Below are positions 22,060 to 33,720 of a stretch of DNA of 64,000 nucleotides, one piece after another. The stretch comes from Phyto melanocephala (Eukaryota > Arthropoda > Insecta > Diptera > Rhinophoridae), in the NCBI GenBank assembly GCA_941918925.1, contig OW799233.1, positions 158,128,845-158,192,844 on the forward strand, in the 5' to 3' direction. The notes beneath the pieces were generated by a model. That model did no database searches and was not told where the DNA came from. It saw only the letters and a program-made list of their open reading frames with translations. How positions within the stretch are numbered: the stretch's first letter is position 1; each line of letters opens with the position of its first letter. The position numbers and the translations under genes were made by a program.

Positions 22060-22605
22060 TGAAACCATCTGAGATATAAGCACCAAAATACAACTTATTT
22101 AGTTGTCAGATAAATTCACTAACAGTGATTATTTTTGTTTATAATAAAGAGGTATGAATGGCGAAATACAGCTTATCATAAAACATTTAAAATCCACAAA
22201 GGCCGCCACGGAAAATGGGATGAATATATTGATATAAAGATCAAATCTATTCATTTTTAAATTAACCTCTTTTATCACCGTAAATTTTCATATAAAATGA
22301 ATACGTTGGACGAATAAAAGGCATTAAATAATATAAATAGTTCAAATATATTTTCAATAAAAAAAAACGCGGATATTAATTTTTTTTCTTACCCCCACAA
22401 ATAAGGATACCAAATGGGCTTGACTGGAAGAATACAGTTCTCTAAAATGTAAACTAAAAATTCAAAACGAAAAATGGCATCAGAAACAAAACTGCTGATA
22501 TGTAGTTTTCCAAAGCTTTGTAGGGTATTAAAAATAAAAGATTTAAGAACATATACATGACAATATTCGGCACAGCCGCATATGGCACTCTTTTCTGTTA
22601 TTCCC
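22060..22605 (-). repeat. DINE-like family 1 copy with interior and left end
   Basis: Minus orientation. It contains 'ctgagatataagcaccaaaa', then interior phrases shared with 0.62-1.26 kb ('ataccaaatgggcttgact', 'gaagaatacag'), and ends with the hairpin 'attcggcacagccgcat' followed by 'ggcactctttt', the reverse of the family left end. Confidence 0.65.
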
Positions 22606-22900
22606 TGCACAAGAGAGTGTATATACAAGTTTGCCATTCCGTTTGTAATTTCTACAATATAAATTTGCAACCCTTTATATATTCTTAGCTCACATATACG
22701 GAATTCATTTAGCTAAGTCCGTCTGTCCATCTGAAATCAACGTATATTTTAGACTTTTATTACTTGTCAATTTATCAGATGTCTTTTTGGGAATTTTGCT
22801 ATCGAAAATCAGTTATGTAGGCACATTACGAGTTGAAATATAAGCGAAAGAATATAATTGTCTGTTTTTAATCCAAACGAAGTTTAGTCTTAAAGCTCCT
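22606..22900 (-). repeat. DINE-like family 1, right-half fragment
   Basis: Directly follows the previous copy in the same orientation: 'gtttgccattccgtttgtaa', 'tttctacaatat', 'taagtccgtctgtcc' and 'gaaatataagcgaaagaata'. The two make a head-to-tail pair. Confidence 0.6.
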
Positions 22901-22920
22901 ATGGAACTTCTTGAAACGGC

Positions 22921-23010
22921 GCGACCCGGTAAACTAGTCAGTAGTGTGGTACCCTTTAAGTCTGGTGGTTGCGGTTTCATTCCTAGTCTGAGACTCTAGA
23001 TTGGTCTGCT
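22921..23010 (+). repeat. tRNA-like SINE remnant
   Basis: 'actagtcagtagtgtggtac' followed by 'ggttgcggtttcattcc' and 'gagactctagattggtctgc' resembles a degenerate tRNA-derived head with a B box. The first phrase recurs at 62.69 kb ('actagtcagtggtg'), and the 'gagac..actct' part matches the 16.7-kb copy in degenerate form. Confidence 0.4.
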
Positions 23011-23278
23011 ACTCTTTCTTTTTCTTTTTTTTCCTATTATATTCTAGTATCACAAATGGATCAATATAAAGGATTCAAGTGAGCAGCACTACAGCAGTCT
23101 GTCCTACTTACCTAACGCATGTATAAAAAGATGTAGCATTAAAAACACTTGTGGAAATCAATGAGTCAATTACCAACAAAGTTATCGGCAAAAAAAATTT
23201 TTTTTGGAAAAAATATGTCAATTAAAAGATTGATTTCCTAAATAATAAATAATTAAATAAATATGGTTTTTATTATAT

Positions 23279-23668
23279 TTTTAGTTCGTATAAAAATGAA
23301 AAAATTAATAGAATTTACAAAAGTACATGGCAGGGTCCAGCAATCATATAGGCCATTCAGTACCTGTTAAACAATTGGACAGGCAAAATTATGAGCAAAG
23401 CAATAAGTTGTGACAACAGTAAAGCTTTCATTACCACCACTGATGGTTAAAAGCAAAAACAAATTTATAAATGAAAAAAGCGATAATAAAACAGGGGAAG
23501 AATAACAAAAAACGACGTTGATGTCACAACTTATTGATTTTCTCATAATTTTGCTTGTCGATTTGTTTAACAGAGTGTTGGTATTGAACGGCCTATAAGA
23601 TCTCTGCACCGTGCCATGTGTTTTGTAAATACAATAAATTTTTCTTCGAACTTTTAATATTTTAAAAA
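23279..23668. repeat. Foldback (inverted-repeat) element with duplicated spacer
   Basis: Left arm 23279-23412 pairs imperfectly with right arm 23521-23668. Long matches are 'ggcaaaattatgag' against 'ctcataattttgcttg', 'aataagttgtgaca' against 'tgtcacaacttatt', 'tataggcc' against 'ggcctata', and 'acatggca' against 'tgccatgt'. The spacer at 23446-23510, with 'tttataaatgaaaaaagcga' and 'aagaataacaaaaaacga', occurs a second time in direct orientation at 23692-23762, outside the right arm. Superfamily unknown. Confidence 0.75.
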
Positions 23669-23827
23669 CAATATTTTATTTATTTTTTATGGTTTAAAGC
23701 AAAAAACCAATTTATAAATGAATAAAAGCGATAATAAAAAGGGGCAGAATAACAAAAAACGAAAAAGAAAAACGAACGAAACGAAGTGTCGAGATAAAAC
23801 TTACATTTTTACAAATAGATAACAACT

Positions 23828-24505
23828 AGCTAACCCGGTCCATGTTGCTGGCCCTAAGTAAATATTAGTGTTGTGTTACCACACGTTTTAAATTAAGGTT
23901 TTAACGAAATTTACGGCCTTCAAATAAAAATCCGTGGAATACCTGTCATAAAGTTTTTTTTACTTATAACTTACATATGGCGTAGGTATGGGCTCAATCT
24001 AAAAAGAAACGCATGTATTTAACACAAATTGGAAGTTATATTTATTTATAATGTCATTTATTTATAACGCCGTGTGAAAATACGAATTTTCCAAAACTAA
24101 GCCAGCAATAGTCAATGATTGGCTTTGTGCTTGGTTAATGGTAATAGCAAAGGCAAGACGCAAAGGGAATTGGTGCCGCTTGAATTGGAATGGTAAATCG
24201 TTGGAAATTATCGGAATTCGTGGAATAAGTACGGCTTCGCCTTTGAATCTGTCACCGATAAATGTTGTCTCGATTAAATTTGGTGAACAGTTTTTGATGG
24301 TCAATCTTGTTCTGTTACATAACTTTGGTGCGTTTAAGTTGCGAATAAGAATTACCAGAGATCCAACCTTTAATGTTAGTACATGCGGTGGCACTTCGGG
24401 TGGTTGAAATGAATTCAAAAATTCAGTGGGATAATAAACGGCTTGTTCTTCATCCATTACTGTGTCGATCGATTTGTATTTGATTAATTTGCCGGACAGT
24501 TTCAA
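23828..24505 (-). mobile_element. Helitron 3' portion
   Basis: Contains the helicase tail at 24062-24505 and, about 230 bases downstream on the minus strand, a terminus of the form 'gaccgggttagctag', ending in CTAG as Helitron 3' ends do (CTRR). The inverted-repeat hairpin expected just upstream is weak ('cca...tgg'). No Rep domain was found upstream. Confidence 0.6.
24062..24505 (-). pseudogene. Helitron PIF1-like helicase, C-terminal part
   Basis: A 147-codon frame matching the end of the Rep-helicase protein that drives rolling-circle transposition. It has 'KYKSIDTVMDEEQAVYYPTE', 'FLNSFQPPEVPPHVLTLKVG', 'LIRNLNAPKLCNRTRL' (motif V region), 'LIPRIPI' and 'QFPLRLAFAITINQAQSQSL' (motif VI region, usually TINKAQGQS). 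The K-to-Q and G-to-S changes in that last motif indicate decay. The frame stops at 'ENSYFHTAL', where functional proteins continue with a GQLYVxxSR motif, so the final part is lost. The Walker motifs and the Rep nuclease are absent upstream. Confidence 0.85.
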
Positions 24506-24910
24506 TTGAATTTGATCATTGAGCTGTTAATATTTTTTGTAAATAAACCGAAAACTCGGATTTTTGAATGCAACATTTCGAAAGTTTTAAAATTTTGATA
24601 TTGGATCATTATTAAAATAGATTTTTTGTAAATATCTTCGAAACTAAATAACCGATTTAGGAGTTTGATATCTCGTTTTGAAAAACATGACAACGGCTGT
24701 CAAAAATAAATATATGTATATGTCATTGGTGGTGCAATATGAAAATTGGATTTTGTCACGCCCCTACGCCTGCAGACCGAAAATCAATTCACAGTGTCAC
24801 CCGCCTAAATATTCTGAAGATTTTCTGAAAATCATTAAAATCGGTCCAGCCGTTTTGGAGTCCATACGTTACATACATACATTTTGTTTTATGTAAATAG
24901 ATAGATAACT
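24506..24910. other. Repeat-like tail region next to the Helitron fragment
   Basis: 'tttcggtctgc..' style sequence at 24.74-24.90 kb: 'gcctgcagaccgaaaatcaa', 'aaaatcggtccagccgtttt' and 'ggagtccatacgttacatac', ending in 'aaatagatagataac'. This resembles the end of the 17.4-18.2 kb element and is probably another non-autonomous repeat end. Confidence 0.45.
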
Positions 24911-25788
24911 ATTATATCTTCGTATAGAAGAATTAAAAATAAATAAACTCGAATCAGAAATTAATAAACAAATATTTTCCTTAAAACATTAAAGTTCGTA
25001 TACAAAAATTTATATAACCTTAATAAAAGTAAACAAAATTTCATTATATATACTAAAATATAATAATTTTTAAATTCTACTTACATATCAAATAGTTTTT
25101 CGCATTTTGTAAGAATTGCAGACTTTCCTTACCATTTTCAGCAGTGCGAAAGAATAAGGCATGATTAAAATATAACTAGTGGAAACAAAATTAGCAGACA
25201 AGTACGGAATAAGCGATTCAGTAAGAGCCTTTTGGTATTGAAGTTTTTCGAAGGGTATTTAAGATTCGCCATAGCCGAATTCGGCACTCTGGCTGGTTTC
25301 TCATTACTATTTTTTTAAAAGAAAAAAAAAAACATTACCTTAACCAATTTATATTTGCGATAAATTTCTTAAAAACATTTTTTTACATCTAAAAAAATAT
25401 GCTAAAATATGCTGTCATTTAACAATTTTATATTAAAATGTTCTATTATCCATTTACTTCTTTATGCTTTTTCACTATCTTCTATACAATCTCACAAATT
25501 CATTTAAATTCTCAACAACAAAAAGGCCAAACCAAGTAGTTGCGTACATCTGTATTTGTGCTTTGAAAAAAAAAACAAATCTTTCCTAAATCATGAATTA
25601 AGTGTAATGTGTATTTATATATGAAATGCTGTTTTATATTTTTTTCACTATTTCGCCTAATCGCACAAATGTTCAGATGTTCAAGAGAAGAAGTGTTTTT
25701 AATTAAAATCTTGTTTGTTTCGTAACGTTTTTCATTTTCCTGTTCTTCTTGTTTCAGGTATTTAATTACATCCTTTACTTGTAATATT

Positions 25789-25822
<34 letters not shown>

Positions 25823-26700
25823 GGAAAATATTTAAATAGATTTTTTTAAAGCGAATCTACTACTACAGCTATGGAACAATAACCAACATTATAAATGAAA
25901 AGATTTTTCTATAAAAAAAAATAAAAATTAAAAAAAATTTAAGTTTTAGATTCTGCTTGAAGGCACAGGATTATATATTTGTATGTATAAATTCATTAAA
26001 ATTTAACAAGTTTTTTATATAATTCTTAATAATTTTGTTTTTTTTTTAACTTATAAATTTGTAAAACTTTTTTCATAATGTTTTATTAATTTTTTTCATT
26101 GCAGGTAAGTTTGAATTTGTATTGCCTTAAATATCAACAATATACAGGATAATAGTAAGTCTAACCTTAAGGTAAATATAATGAAAAAACAATAATAATG
26201 TCCTTCTCCTTCTCTCTACTGTCTATGAAAGGTTTATTATCGAACTTTTTTCGAACAAAATTCCGGAGAATTTTTTTTTTCCTAAGAGTGTTCTACAACA
26301 TGATTTACTCAATCGTGAAAATTATTCGGAAAATTAAAGTTACCATTGATTTACATTCTTTTGTAAATCAGGCGTTTAAATTTTACAAATAAACGATCTT
26401 AGATTTTTACTATAAAAAGATGACATGATATGACATCTGATTTCCATTTTTGTCTTCAATCAATTTTAGCTGAGATTTTCCCGAGCAATATTATTTGTCT
26501 GTCTCAGCAAAAACCGTATAGAAAAATATTTTACATGGACAAACAGAACACATGGTTGAATATTACTTACAACACTTACTTAAAATTTCCTACAAAAAAA
26601 AAGATACTTAAACCAAATTTTCAACATTTACAAATGTTGTATAAAAGGTTTTCGGTATAGAAATTAATGAAAGGCCGTCAAAAGATTTTTATGATTTAAA
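24911..26700. other. AT-rich sequence with GTT microsatellite
   Basis: No gene recognised. A (GTT)n array lies at about 25784-25821. At 25255-25300 'aagggtatttaagattcgcc' followed by 'gccgaattcggcactct' is a degenerate DINE-like left end in minus orientation. Confidence 0.45.
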
Positions 26701-26706
26701 TTTCAT

Positions 26707-27610
26707 ATAACGAGTGCTCCAACCAAAACGCACAATGTTAATTGTAAATAAAATACAAAAATTTCCAGAGAATTATCTTTGGATCTATGACAATTATGTG
26801 TGAAAAAAAATATTGGTCAAATGCTTACTTCTATCCGATGATCCATATCTTCAATGACACTGAGACATAATTGAGATTTAATGACGATTATGTGCCGAAT
26901 GATCTCATCCTTAAAAATTTTTCTTTTTAATATCCCAACAATATTAAATCACACGAAAAATGTTATATCACATGATCGTGGCTGCCAATTAATATCTCCA
27001 ATACATGAAATAAAAGGGCCGTTGAATTTCTCGCCCAAAATAACAATTGTTACGTTGGCCGCTACTGGCACCATCCTTTTGGAAACACATATCGTCCAGG
27101 TATATATTCTAGTGCAGCGATTCTGCTTGCTAACGAATCTAGTGAGTTGAAAATGATCTCTGTTCAAACAAAAACTCGGCTCATTGTTGACACTTATAAT
27201 GGGCATTAGCCTTGAGCTCTTAAGTTAGTTGAACCTTAAAAGCGTGCTTATTCAAAACTTTATTCAAAATGCGCATCAGTGATGTTCGTGAGATATTCAA
27301 TTGTAGGGCACGACGACGAGTCGAAGTTGATGGCTTTTTTGCCACACTATCGCTAACAATAGCAATGTTTTCCGTAAAGCCAACTGGGCGAGCAGGCACA
27401 GGTGTTTTTACAATTCCCGTAGAACCGGTTTGCTGAAATTTTCACATAATTCTCCCGATTGAAAAACACATAATAGACAGATTATGCAGATAAAAAAAAT
27501 CACCAGGTGCACGCAGTGTATTTTGATTTGAACGGCTGTATTTGAAAAAGGCTTCAACAATCTTAATGCACTGCTGAGTTATGTAACTCTCCATGGTTGA
27601 TTTTATTATG
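26707..27610 (-). pseudogene. Near full-length but decayed mariner-like transposase
   Basis: Read leftward from ATG at about 27594, the frame gives 'MESYITQQCIKIVEAFFKYS' and, after shifts, 'KFQQTGSTGIVKTPVPARPV', 'STRRRALQLNISRTSLMRIL' and 'NKVLNKHAFKVQLT', the complete paired helix-turn-helix region. The catalytic half survives as scraps, with a degenerate QQDGA block and 'DINWQPRSCDIT' near 26960. The 3' end 'cacaatgttaattg..' matches the scrap at 5870. The first catalytic block is missing, and several stops and indels disrupt the frame. The N-terminus clearly differs from that of the 14.5-kb family, so this is a separate subfamily. Confidence 0.8.
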
Positions 27611-27960
27611 GAAATTTCAAATTATGTTGAACAGATAATTTTATGTTAAGGTGTGGCTCACAGTTAATATCGTGGATCACTGTTTATAAATACACAAGGC
27701 GTTTGCTTGTAGCACAGTTATCGCTCTGGAATACCGTATTCTACAAACTCCAACGAAACTGAAGTTCAATTCCTATTAATGATCGACATATATATAGATA
27801 TTCTACTACTTGATATTATCTAGCCAAAACACCCTTTAGATTATAAATTATGATGCTACCAATTTGAAACTTGCTATCAATGTAAATATTAACTTCATCG
27901 ATGTGTCAATTGGTACTCTGTAAAAAAAATTGCAGAATGAAAAGTTTTTGAAAATGAATT
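27611..27960. other. Unrecognised spacer
   Basis: AT-rich; no supported feature. Confidence 0.4.
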
Positions 27961-27962
27961 TT

Positions 27963-28940
27963 TTTATACCCGCCACCAAAAAAATTGTGGTGGTATATTC
28001 ATTTTGTCAATCTGTTTGTAACACATGGAAATATCTATTTTAGACTCCATGAAGTATATATATTCTGAATCGGGGTTTCATTTTATGATGATCTAGCTAT
28101 GTCCGTCCGTCTGTCCGTTTGTTGAAAGCACTATGGAGGGGTCGAACTGAAAAAGCTAGGGGGCTGAAATTTCGCCACAATATTTCTTATGCACAATTTT
28201 TATTTGGTATTGAAAATGGGTTAAATCGGAATATTAGGGAGAGAGTTAAAGCTCGTAATGCAAGAGTTGGTCAAAAAACCCGTGTCCTTCCAACATCGAA
28301 TAAAATGGAATTGTGATCAAACGCATTAACGTAGAGCCATAAAATTTCGAACGTATATTTCTTGAGTAAAAAAAAATATTTTCCCCGAAAATTGCCAAAA
28401 TCTATGAATTAGTAAAGGAGTTATAGATCCAAACAAAATGTATATCCCGCAATGTATTTTTTGGTGTATTCAAAATTTAAAACCTAATAAAACTAACAAA
28501 ATTAGATGTATGATTCTAAAATTTTGCAAACATTGCTTTTTGGTCAAAGGCTTTGTACTAACGAAAAATAAATGTGACACGCCTACTTTTACGCCCACCT
28601 CAAATATAACGATTTATCCAAAAATCATATAATTTCTCTATGAATAAGGATTTTGGAATAATAAAGGACTATAGTGAAATATCTAAGTTGTATTCAAGTA
28701 TTCACTTCGACACGCCTACTTTAACGCCCATTTTCATTAAAAGACTTAATTAACGAAAACATTTCACTAGCATATCGAAGTTATACAAAGAAAGTGATAC
28801 ATTTTTTAGTATAAATAGTTTATTCCATAGCAATTACTGTTAATAACAAAATAATACATTTTGTGCTATAAAAGTACACAAAATTGGTGGTGCGAATAAA
28901 AGATTCACACAACCGAATATAGTGCTCTTACTTGTCTTTA
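27963..28940 (+). repeat. DINE-like family 2, complete-looking copy
   Basis: Starts with 'tatacccgccaccaaaaaaa' and 'gtggtggtata' (a hairpin), followed by 'gtaacacatggaaatatcta', 'agactccatgaagtatatat', 'gatctagctatgtccgtccg' and 'tgaaagcactatgga'. The interior has a roughly 160-base unit marked by 'gacacgcctac.tt.acgccca' that occurs about twice. It ends with 'aagaaagtgatacat', 'aaaattggtggtg' and a hairpin-like 'acaaccgaatatagtgctct' before 'tacttg'. The 'gaccccataaagtatatata..gtccgtctgtccg' style block is the known signature of DINE-1/INE-1-type repeats in flies. No protein is encoded. Confidence 0.8.
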
Positions 28941-29510
28941 TTTTCACTTTTTATTTAAATACATTTCCATACAATTTGAAAAGTACGTGTAATATTCAAA
29001 AGTAATTTTTTATATATTCAAAACATTCAATTAACTTGAAACATTGCTTACATAATAAGTTCTAGCGACAAAATAATTTTTTAAAAGGAAGGTGCTTTAT
29101 GTCCCATAAACCATACAGGGTATCAAGAAACAAGTATCGGATTTAAATTAAAATAAATAATGTAAAATATATTATCAACTCATTACTATTTTTTAGAAGG
29201 TTACTAGTTAAAAAAAAAAAACTAACAGAAACATTTTCCTTATCATTTTCCTTATTAGTAATATTAATACATTTTCTATACTTTCAACTAATAAACGAGT
29301 CAATATTTTAAAGTTTTGTACTTAAAATTACACTTACGAAAATTGATTTCAATTAAAAAAAGTTAATTTGAAATTCAGTATTTGATGTCACCGAAGAAAA
29401 AAGAAAAGCACTTAAAATTTGAAAAAGACGGCCCAAGCAATGACTTGAAAGTTTTCGGCGACAAAAATTTTAAAAATCACTAAAAACACTTTTCTCTATT
29501 TCGCTATTTC
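28941..29510. other. AT-rich sequence, nothing recognised
   Basis: No supported feature. Confidence 0.4.
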
Positions 29511-29544
29511 TTTATTTACCATATGGCCTTACTTCAAACATATA

Positions 29545-30042
29545 TATAACTAGCCACCCTGTACGTGATTTTACTACATGCATTAGATCCAAAGATACAA
29601 AATTACCGATTTTACCCGTTTTTAGCCCTTTTCCCCCTAAATTCCAAAATTTCGAAAAAGTACAAAAATTCATTATAAATTGTTTTAAGGAGAGTAAAAC
29701 TTTACTTTTTTTACTTTTTTCCTATTGCTATCCCTCTCAAAGATAAATGCTGTTCAAAAAAGTACCAAAATTCAGTTTTTACCCGTTTTATCGCCTTAAA
29801 ACTCAAAACTTCCAAAAAGTACTAGACACCTATCCAATTGTTTTTAACAGGCTCTTTGATCCTTTCTGAATTTTTGTGATATCTTTATTAAGCCCGGAGA
29901 TACTGTGTTACCGATTTTACCCTTTTTTACCCATAAACGGCTCGACGGATTTTGTACAAACTTCACATAAACCATTTTGAGTTATAAAAGCACAACGCAC
30001 TTGCAACAATTTTTTATATATATATATTTATATATATAGATT
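29545..30042 (+). repeat. Interspersed element with about three tandem units
   Basis: Begins 'atatataactagccaccctg' and ends with 'ggctcgacggattttgtaca', 'agttataaaagcacaa' and 'tatatatatagattc'. The phrase 'accgattttacccgttttta' or a variant recurs at about 29609, 29775 and 29917, giving an irregular unit near 150 bases, each with a nearby 'aaaaagtac' segment. The plan parallels the 17.4-18.2 kb element: an 'actag' start, internal tandem units, and a 'tatatatag' end. Confidence 0.6.
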
Positions 30043-32049
30043 CTTTTTGCTCTAAGTTGAATAGAATGAATGCATGGTTCAAATTTAGTGTACAGCCTTT
30101 TCATGTGGTGTGTTCTGTGAACACTATTATAGCTGAAGTCTTTGTTATTTTAAGAAGTAAATGCAATATTGCTGTGTAAAATTTTTTACATTTTCCAGAA
30201 CAAAATTATCTAGTTCTGTTATTTATTTTCATATTTAATAAATGACATAAAACTTAAATTTAAATTAATATTTTCGGTATGATTTCAAACTACGTGCATA
30301 AGTACGTATATAAATTTAAAATAACTTATCAAATAAAAAGCTTTGCCATTCTAGACCTTGAACAGCATATCAGATCTACTTTTCGTAATATATAATTTAA
30401 AACCAGCTACAAAATTAAATTGTTTTCAACCAAAAAATATCTTATCAAAAACTATGTACTTCAGTTTGCTATTAATCAATTCTCCGCACTTTCAATCCAA
30501 TATTGATTAGCAGTACTCGTATTTTTTTAATATTATCTTTCGGTCAGCACTTTTTGCCTACTTTCGTCATACTTAAAAATTATTTATTACTTTTAAGTTG
30601 TGATACTAGAACGTATTTTTTGGCTTCTGATACTTACAGTAAAAATACAAAGTGATAAATTTCTTCAAAATTAAGTTAATTTTTCTTATGTTTTTTGTAT
30701 CAGCACTTACTAGGTACGAAAAAATATTTATAAAAAAGGTAAATTATTTTCATAAGCCCATAATGTAGGGTGGGTACCTACAGCTTGGCTTGATATGACT
30801 ACAGAAAGCAAGTATCTCAAGTGCTTGAGTACCTTGTGCTTCACAAAATTGATTAAAAAGTAAATAGTTTTTTCTTCACACTTTACTCTTCATTTATTTT
30901 TGAATACCATTTTGTTTGATAAAATGTTTACACACACTTCTTATCTCAGAGGTCTCAGAAAATAAATAAAATGTTTGACTGTAAAAAGCCCTTTGGAAAA
31001 TCCCCAATTTTTATATTTTTATCGCCTTGTTGTTCTATTTTTTGTTTTTTTTTCTTTTTTAACTGGTGTCCTTCTTTACCTTATTTAAACAGTTAAATAC
31101 TTGAGTGACTAGACATTTAGCAGCAGTAAATCATTGAAATATTAATTTCGGTCATTATGCTTAAGTTTAAGATAAAACTTTCTATTTATAAAGGGTTGCT
31201 GATAGTATCCCTGTTAAGAAAGAGCAATTTTTTATTTGTAAAATACCGTGTCACTTTAGCTGTCTTTAACTAATCTGATGTCTCATCTAAGTTGAAATAT
31301 TAATTAAACATGAGTTTAAAGCTCTCTTAGTATCCAAAAATTATAAAATTTATAGATTTGATTTAAATGTAAATGTGGAAGTCCATTTTAAATTTAAAAA
31401 AAAATTTAAAAATTTAAATTTAATTTAATTAAGTTGTTAAACTTTGTTGAGCATTTAGGTAGTGTAAAGACAACATTATTTAATAAATTGATATCTATAT
31501 GAAATTTTAAGTTTATAATGCTTTCTAAACAAAAATGCACCGATAGATGCACCGTAGTCCCATTTTGCATGAAATTTAAAAACTCTAATGCTCATGGTGC
31601 AATAATGCGTTTGGGGGAGGATTTTTTGGAAAAAATTATTATATAAAATTTGGCAAAGTTTGAGAGAAGTGAAAAAAAGTATGATATTTTGACATTTGGA
31701 AACGAACATATGATGATCAGCTAATCAATTGAAACTACGAAATTAATTGTACACTTCTAATATTTTCATATTTACTACACTGCCATTAGTAAGATCTAAC
31801 TTAAACGCAGCAATGTATACATAAAAAGAGCTGCACAAGCTTAAGAAAAATGGCTTATAATCAGTCTCATTAAATTTAAAATTGACCGCCTATATTACTC
31901 TCGCACTATAAAATGCGTACTTGCAAAAATATATATTTTACTTTAAGGCAAAAATATTTAAGAATACAACAAAACTGAATAACGGCAAAATAAAATAAAG
32001 CTGAATCTGAGCAAAGATGAAGTAAAATTTTCAATTTTTAATTTTAACC
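30043..32049. other. AT-rich sequence, nothing recognised
   Basis: No gene, TE protein or inverted-repeat pair seen. A palindrome-like A/T run with 'aaatttaaa' motifs lies at 31.39-31.43 kb. Confidence 0.45.
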
Positions 32050-32399
32050 TTAACCCTCCTTGGACGGGTACCCCGGTACCCGAACGTACTTTAAAGTTTA
32101 ATTTTACTTAAACAAAATTTAATACAAATTTGAGGTTCCGCAAGTTCCTTTAGATAAAGATTTTATATAGTTCTTTCCCATTCAAATTACTCTTAGTTTA
32201 TTTAGGTTGGCTCTGGAGCCACCCAAAGTCAAGTAGTCCTTTCCCTCCTGATAAGGGTACCCGGGTACCCCTAAACATCTATTAACATTTTGTATTAAAA
32301 AAGTACAAATTTAGAATTTTCATATGTTTTATTGGTTATTCAGAAAAATAATTATTTTAATGTTGCATACAAGAATAATAATAAATTAAATTTAGTGCA

Positions 32400-33720
32400 T
32401 CGTGGAGCAATAATTTTGCTATGCATATTGCACATTGGCCGCTTACAACCAATGCATATTTTGCGATCAGATTTTGGGTCAGAGGTCACAGTCCCGTTTT
32501 ATCCCGCTTATTTGTATCCGGTGGTGCAGCATGCTTGCAGACTTCTATGTGTATGGTTTTATTTGTTATAAGCTCGATAGCTGCCCGGACGTTTGCGTAT
32601 CGTGTTATTAGATCCCCGGCGAGAGCTTCGATTTTTTGACGTTTGGATCGAAACTAGATAATACACAAATTGCACCTAAAGTAGCCAAGTCAATCATCTC
32701 AAAAAAGAAAACGGCCAATAGCCATCCATTCGTTTTTTCTTTAGTGCTATATTTAAACACCATCGAACATCAAATCCGCCTTTTACTTTGTTGTAGAACT
32801 CAATTATTTCCTATTTTCCATTTAAAGCTGGCTCCCCTCGAGTAAAATACAATAATAAAGGAAAGAAAACATTATTTATATTATTGGTCAAAACTGACAA
32901 TAAGGTGAACCAATATCGCCGGTTTGGTTTGGACATAGCCATGTTGTAATGTAGGCTTTGTTTTGTGGAAGAATACCAATGAGTTTTATTCCTCTCATTG
33001 TAGCCTAATGACCAAAGGGAGTAGAGTTCAGTATAAAAATTAAGTATAAAAATCAACCAGATCTATAACGATTATTTCTCCTATATTTACCTTTCACTGA
33101 CCACCAGGCTTGTCTGTGTAAATATTTATATTCTAAAAATAGCTATTGGCTGTGTAACATCACCAAATTTTTTAATTATATATTTAGCTGGTTTTGAGGG
33201 AATATATCGATGCTTTACTTCCTCAACCTCGTATCTTAAAAAATAAAATTTTTCAGAAGAGACAAAAAAATCGATTCATCTTTTTATACTTCAGTGTTTA
33301 GTTAAAAGTTTAAATGCAATTATTAAGCAATTGTAGTAATTATACTAATCTTTTTTAGTTAAAGCATGAGACAATCGTTTGATATGAAAAAGTTAAAACC
33401 GTATTTTTTAAGTTACGAGGTTGAGGAAGTAAGGCATCGATATTGAGTAAATATATTTCTGCCTCTAAATGGGAATAACGGTTCGTCTACTGTCACATTT
33501 TCATCTGGAAAATAGTTTATGGGTAGGTCTTGCGTCAGTATATTTCAAATATCTCAGATATCAGCAGCTTTTTCTATTTGAGTGCGTGACAATCTTGTAA
33601 ATACATTTTCAAAACGTATTAATGATGCTTTATGTAAAAGGTGATTATATTTTCCCCAAAGAATCATCGCTGACATCATTAATAAAATTCCAATAAAAGC
33701 ATCAATTATTTCCATTGAAA
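32400..33720 (-). pseudogene. piggyBac-type transposase, broken and interrupted
   Basis: piggyBac transposases excise precisely at TTAA. Reading leftward from about 33720, frames give 'MEIIDAFIGILLMMSAMILW', 'HLLHKASLIRFENVFTRLSR' and, after a stop and shift, 'NYFPDENVTVDEPLFPFRGR', which includes the first catalytic aspartate in VDE and the FRGR motif. After a 234-base MITE the protein resumes with 'IPSKPAKYIIK'. Later blocks are 'YNKVKGGFDV', 'MDGYWPFSFL' and the cysteine-rich tail 'PKSDRKICIGCKRPMCNMHS'. Many stops and shifts make it nonfunctional. The order of motifs and the cysteine-rich C-terminus match the family end to end. Confidence 0.82.
33207..33440. mobile_element. 234-bp MITE inserted in piggyBac
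   Basis: TIRs begin 'tcgatgctttacttcctcaa' on the left and 'tcgatgccttacttcctcaa' reverse-complemented on the right, and continue through 'cctcgta.cttaaaaaata', about 37 bases with two differences. TA lies outside both ends (33205-33206, 33441-33442). Removing it and one TA restores the piggyBac reading 'NIFTQY-IPSKPAKY', which independently confirms the boundaries. Duplicated TA suggests a Tc1/mariner-mobilised MITE. Confidence 0.9.

Noticed and set aside
24138..24407. Plus-strand frame overlapping the helicase
   Set aside because: Antisense shadow of the Helitron helicase frame.
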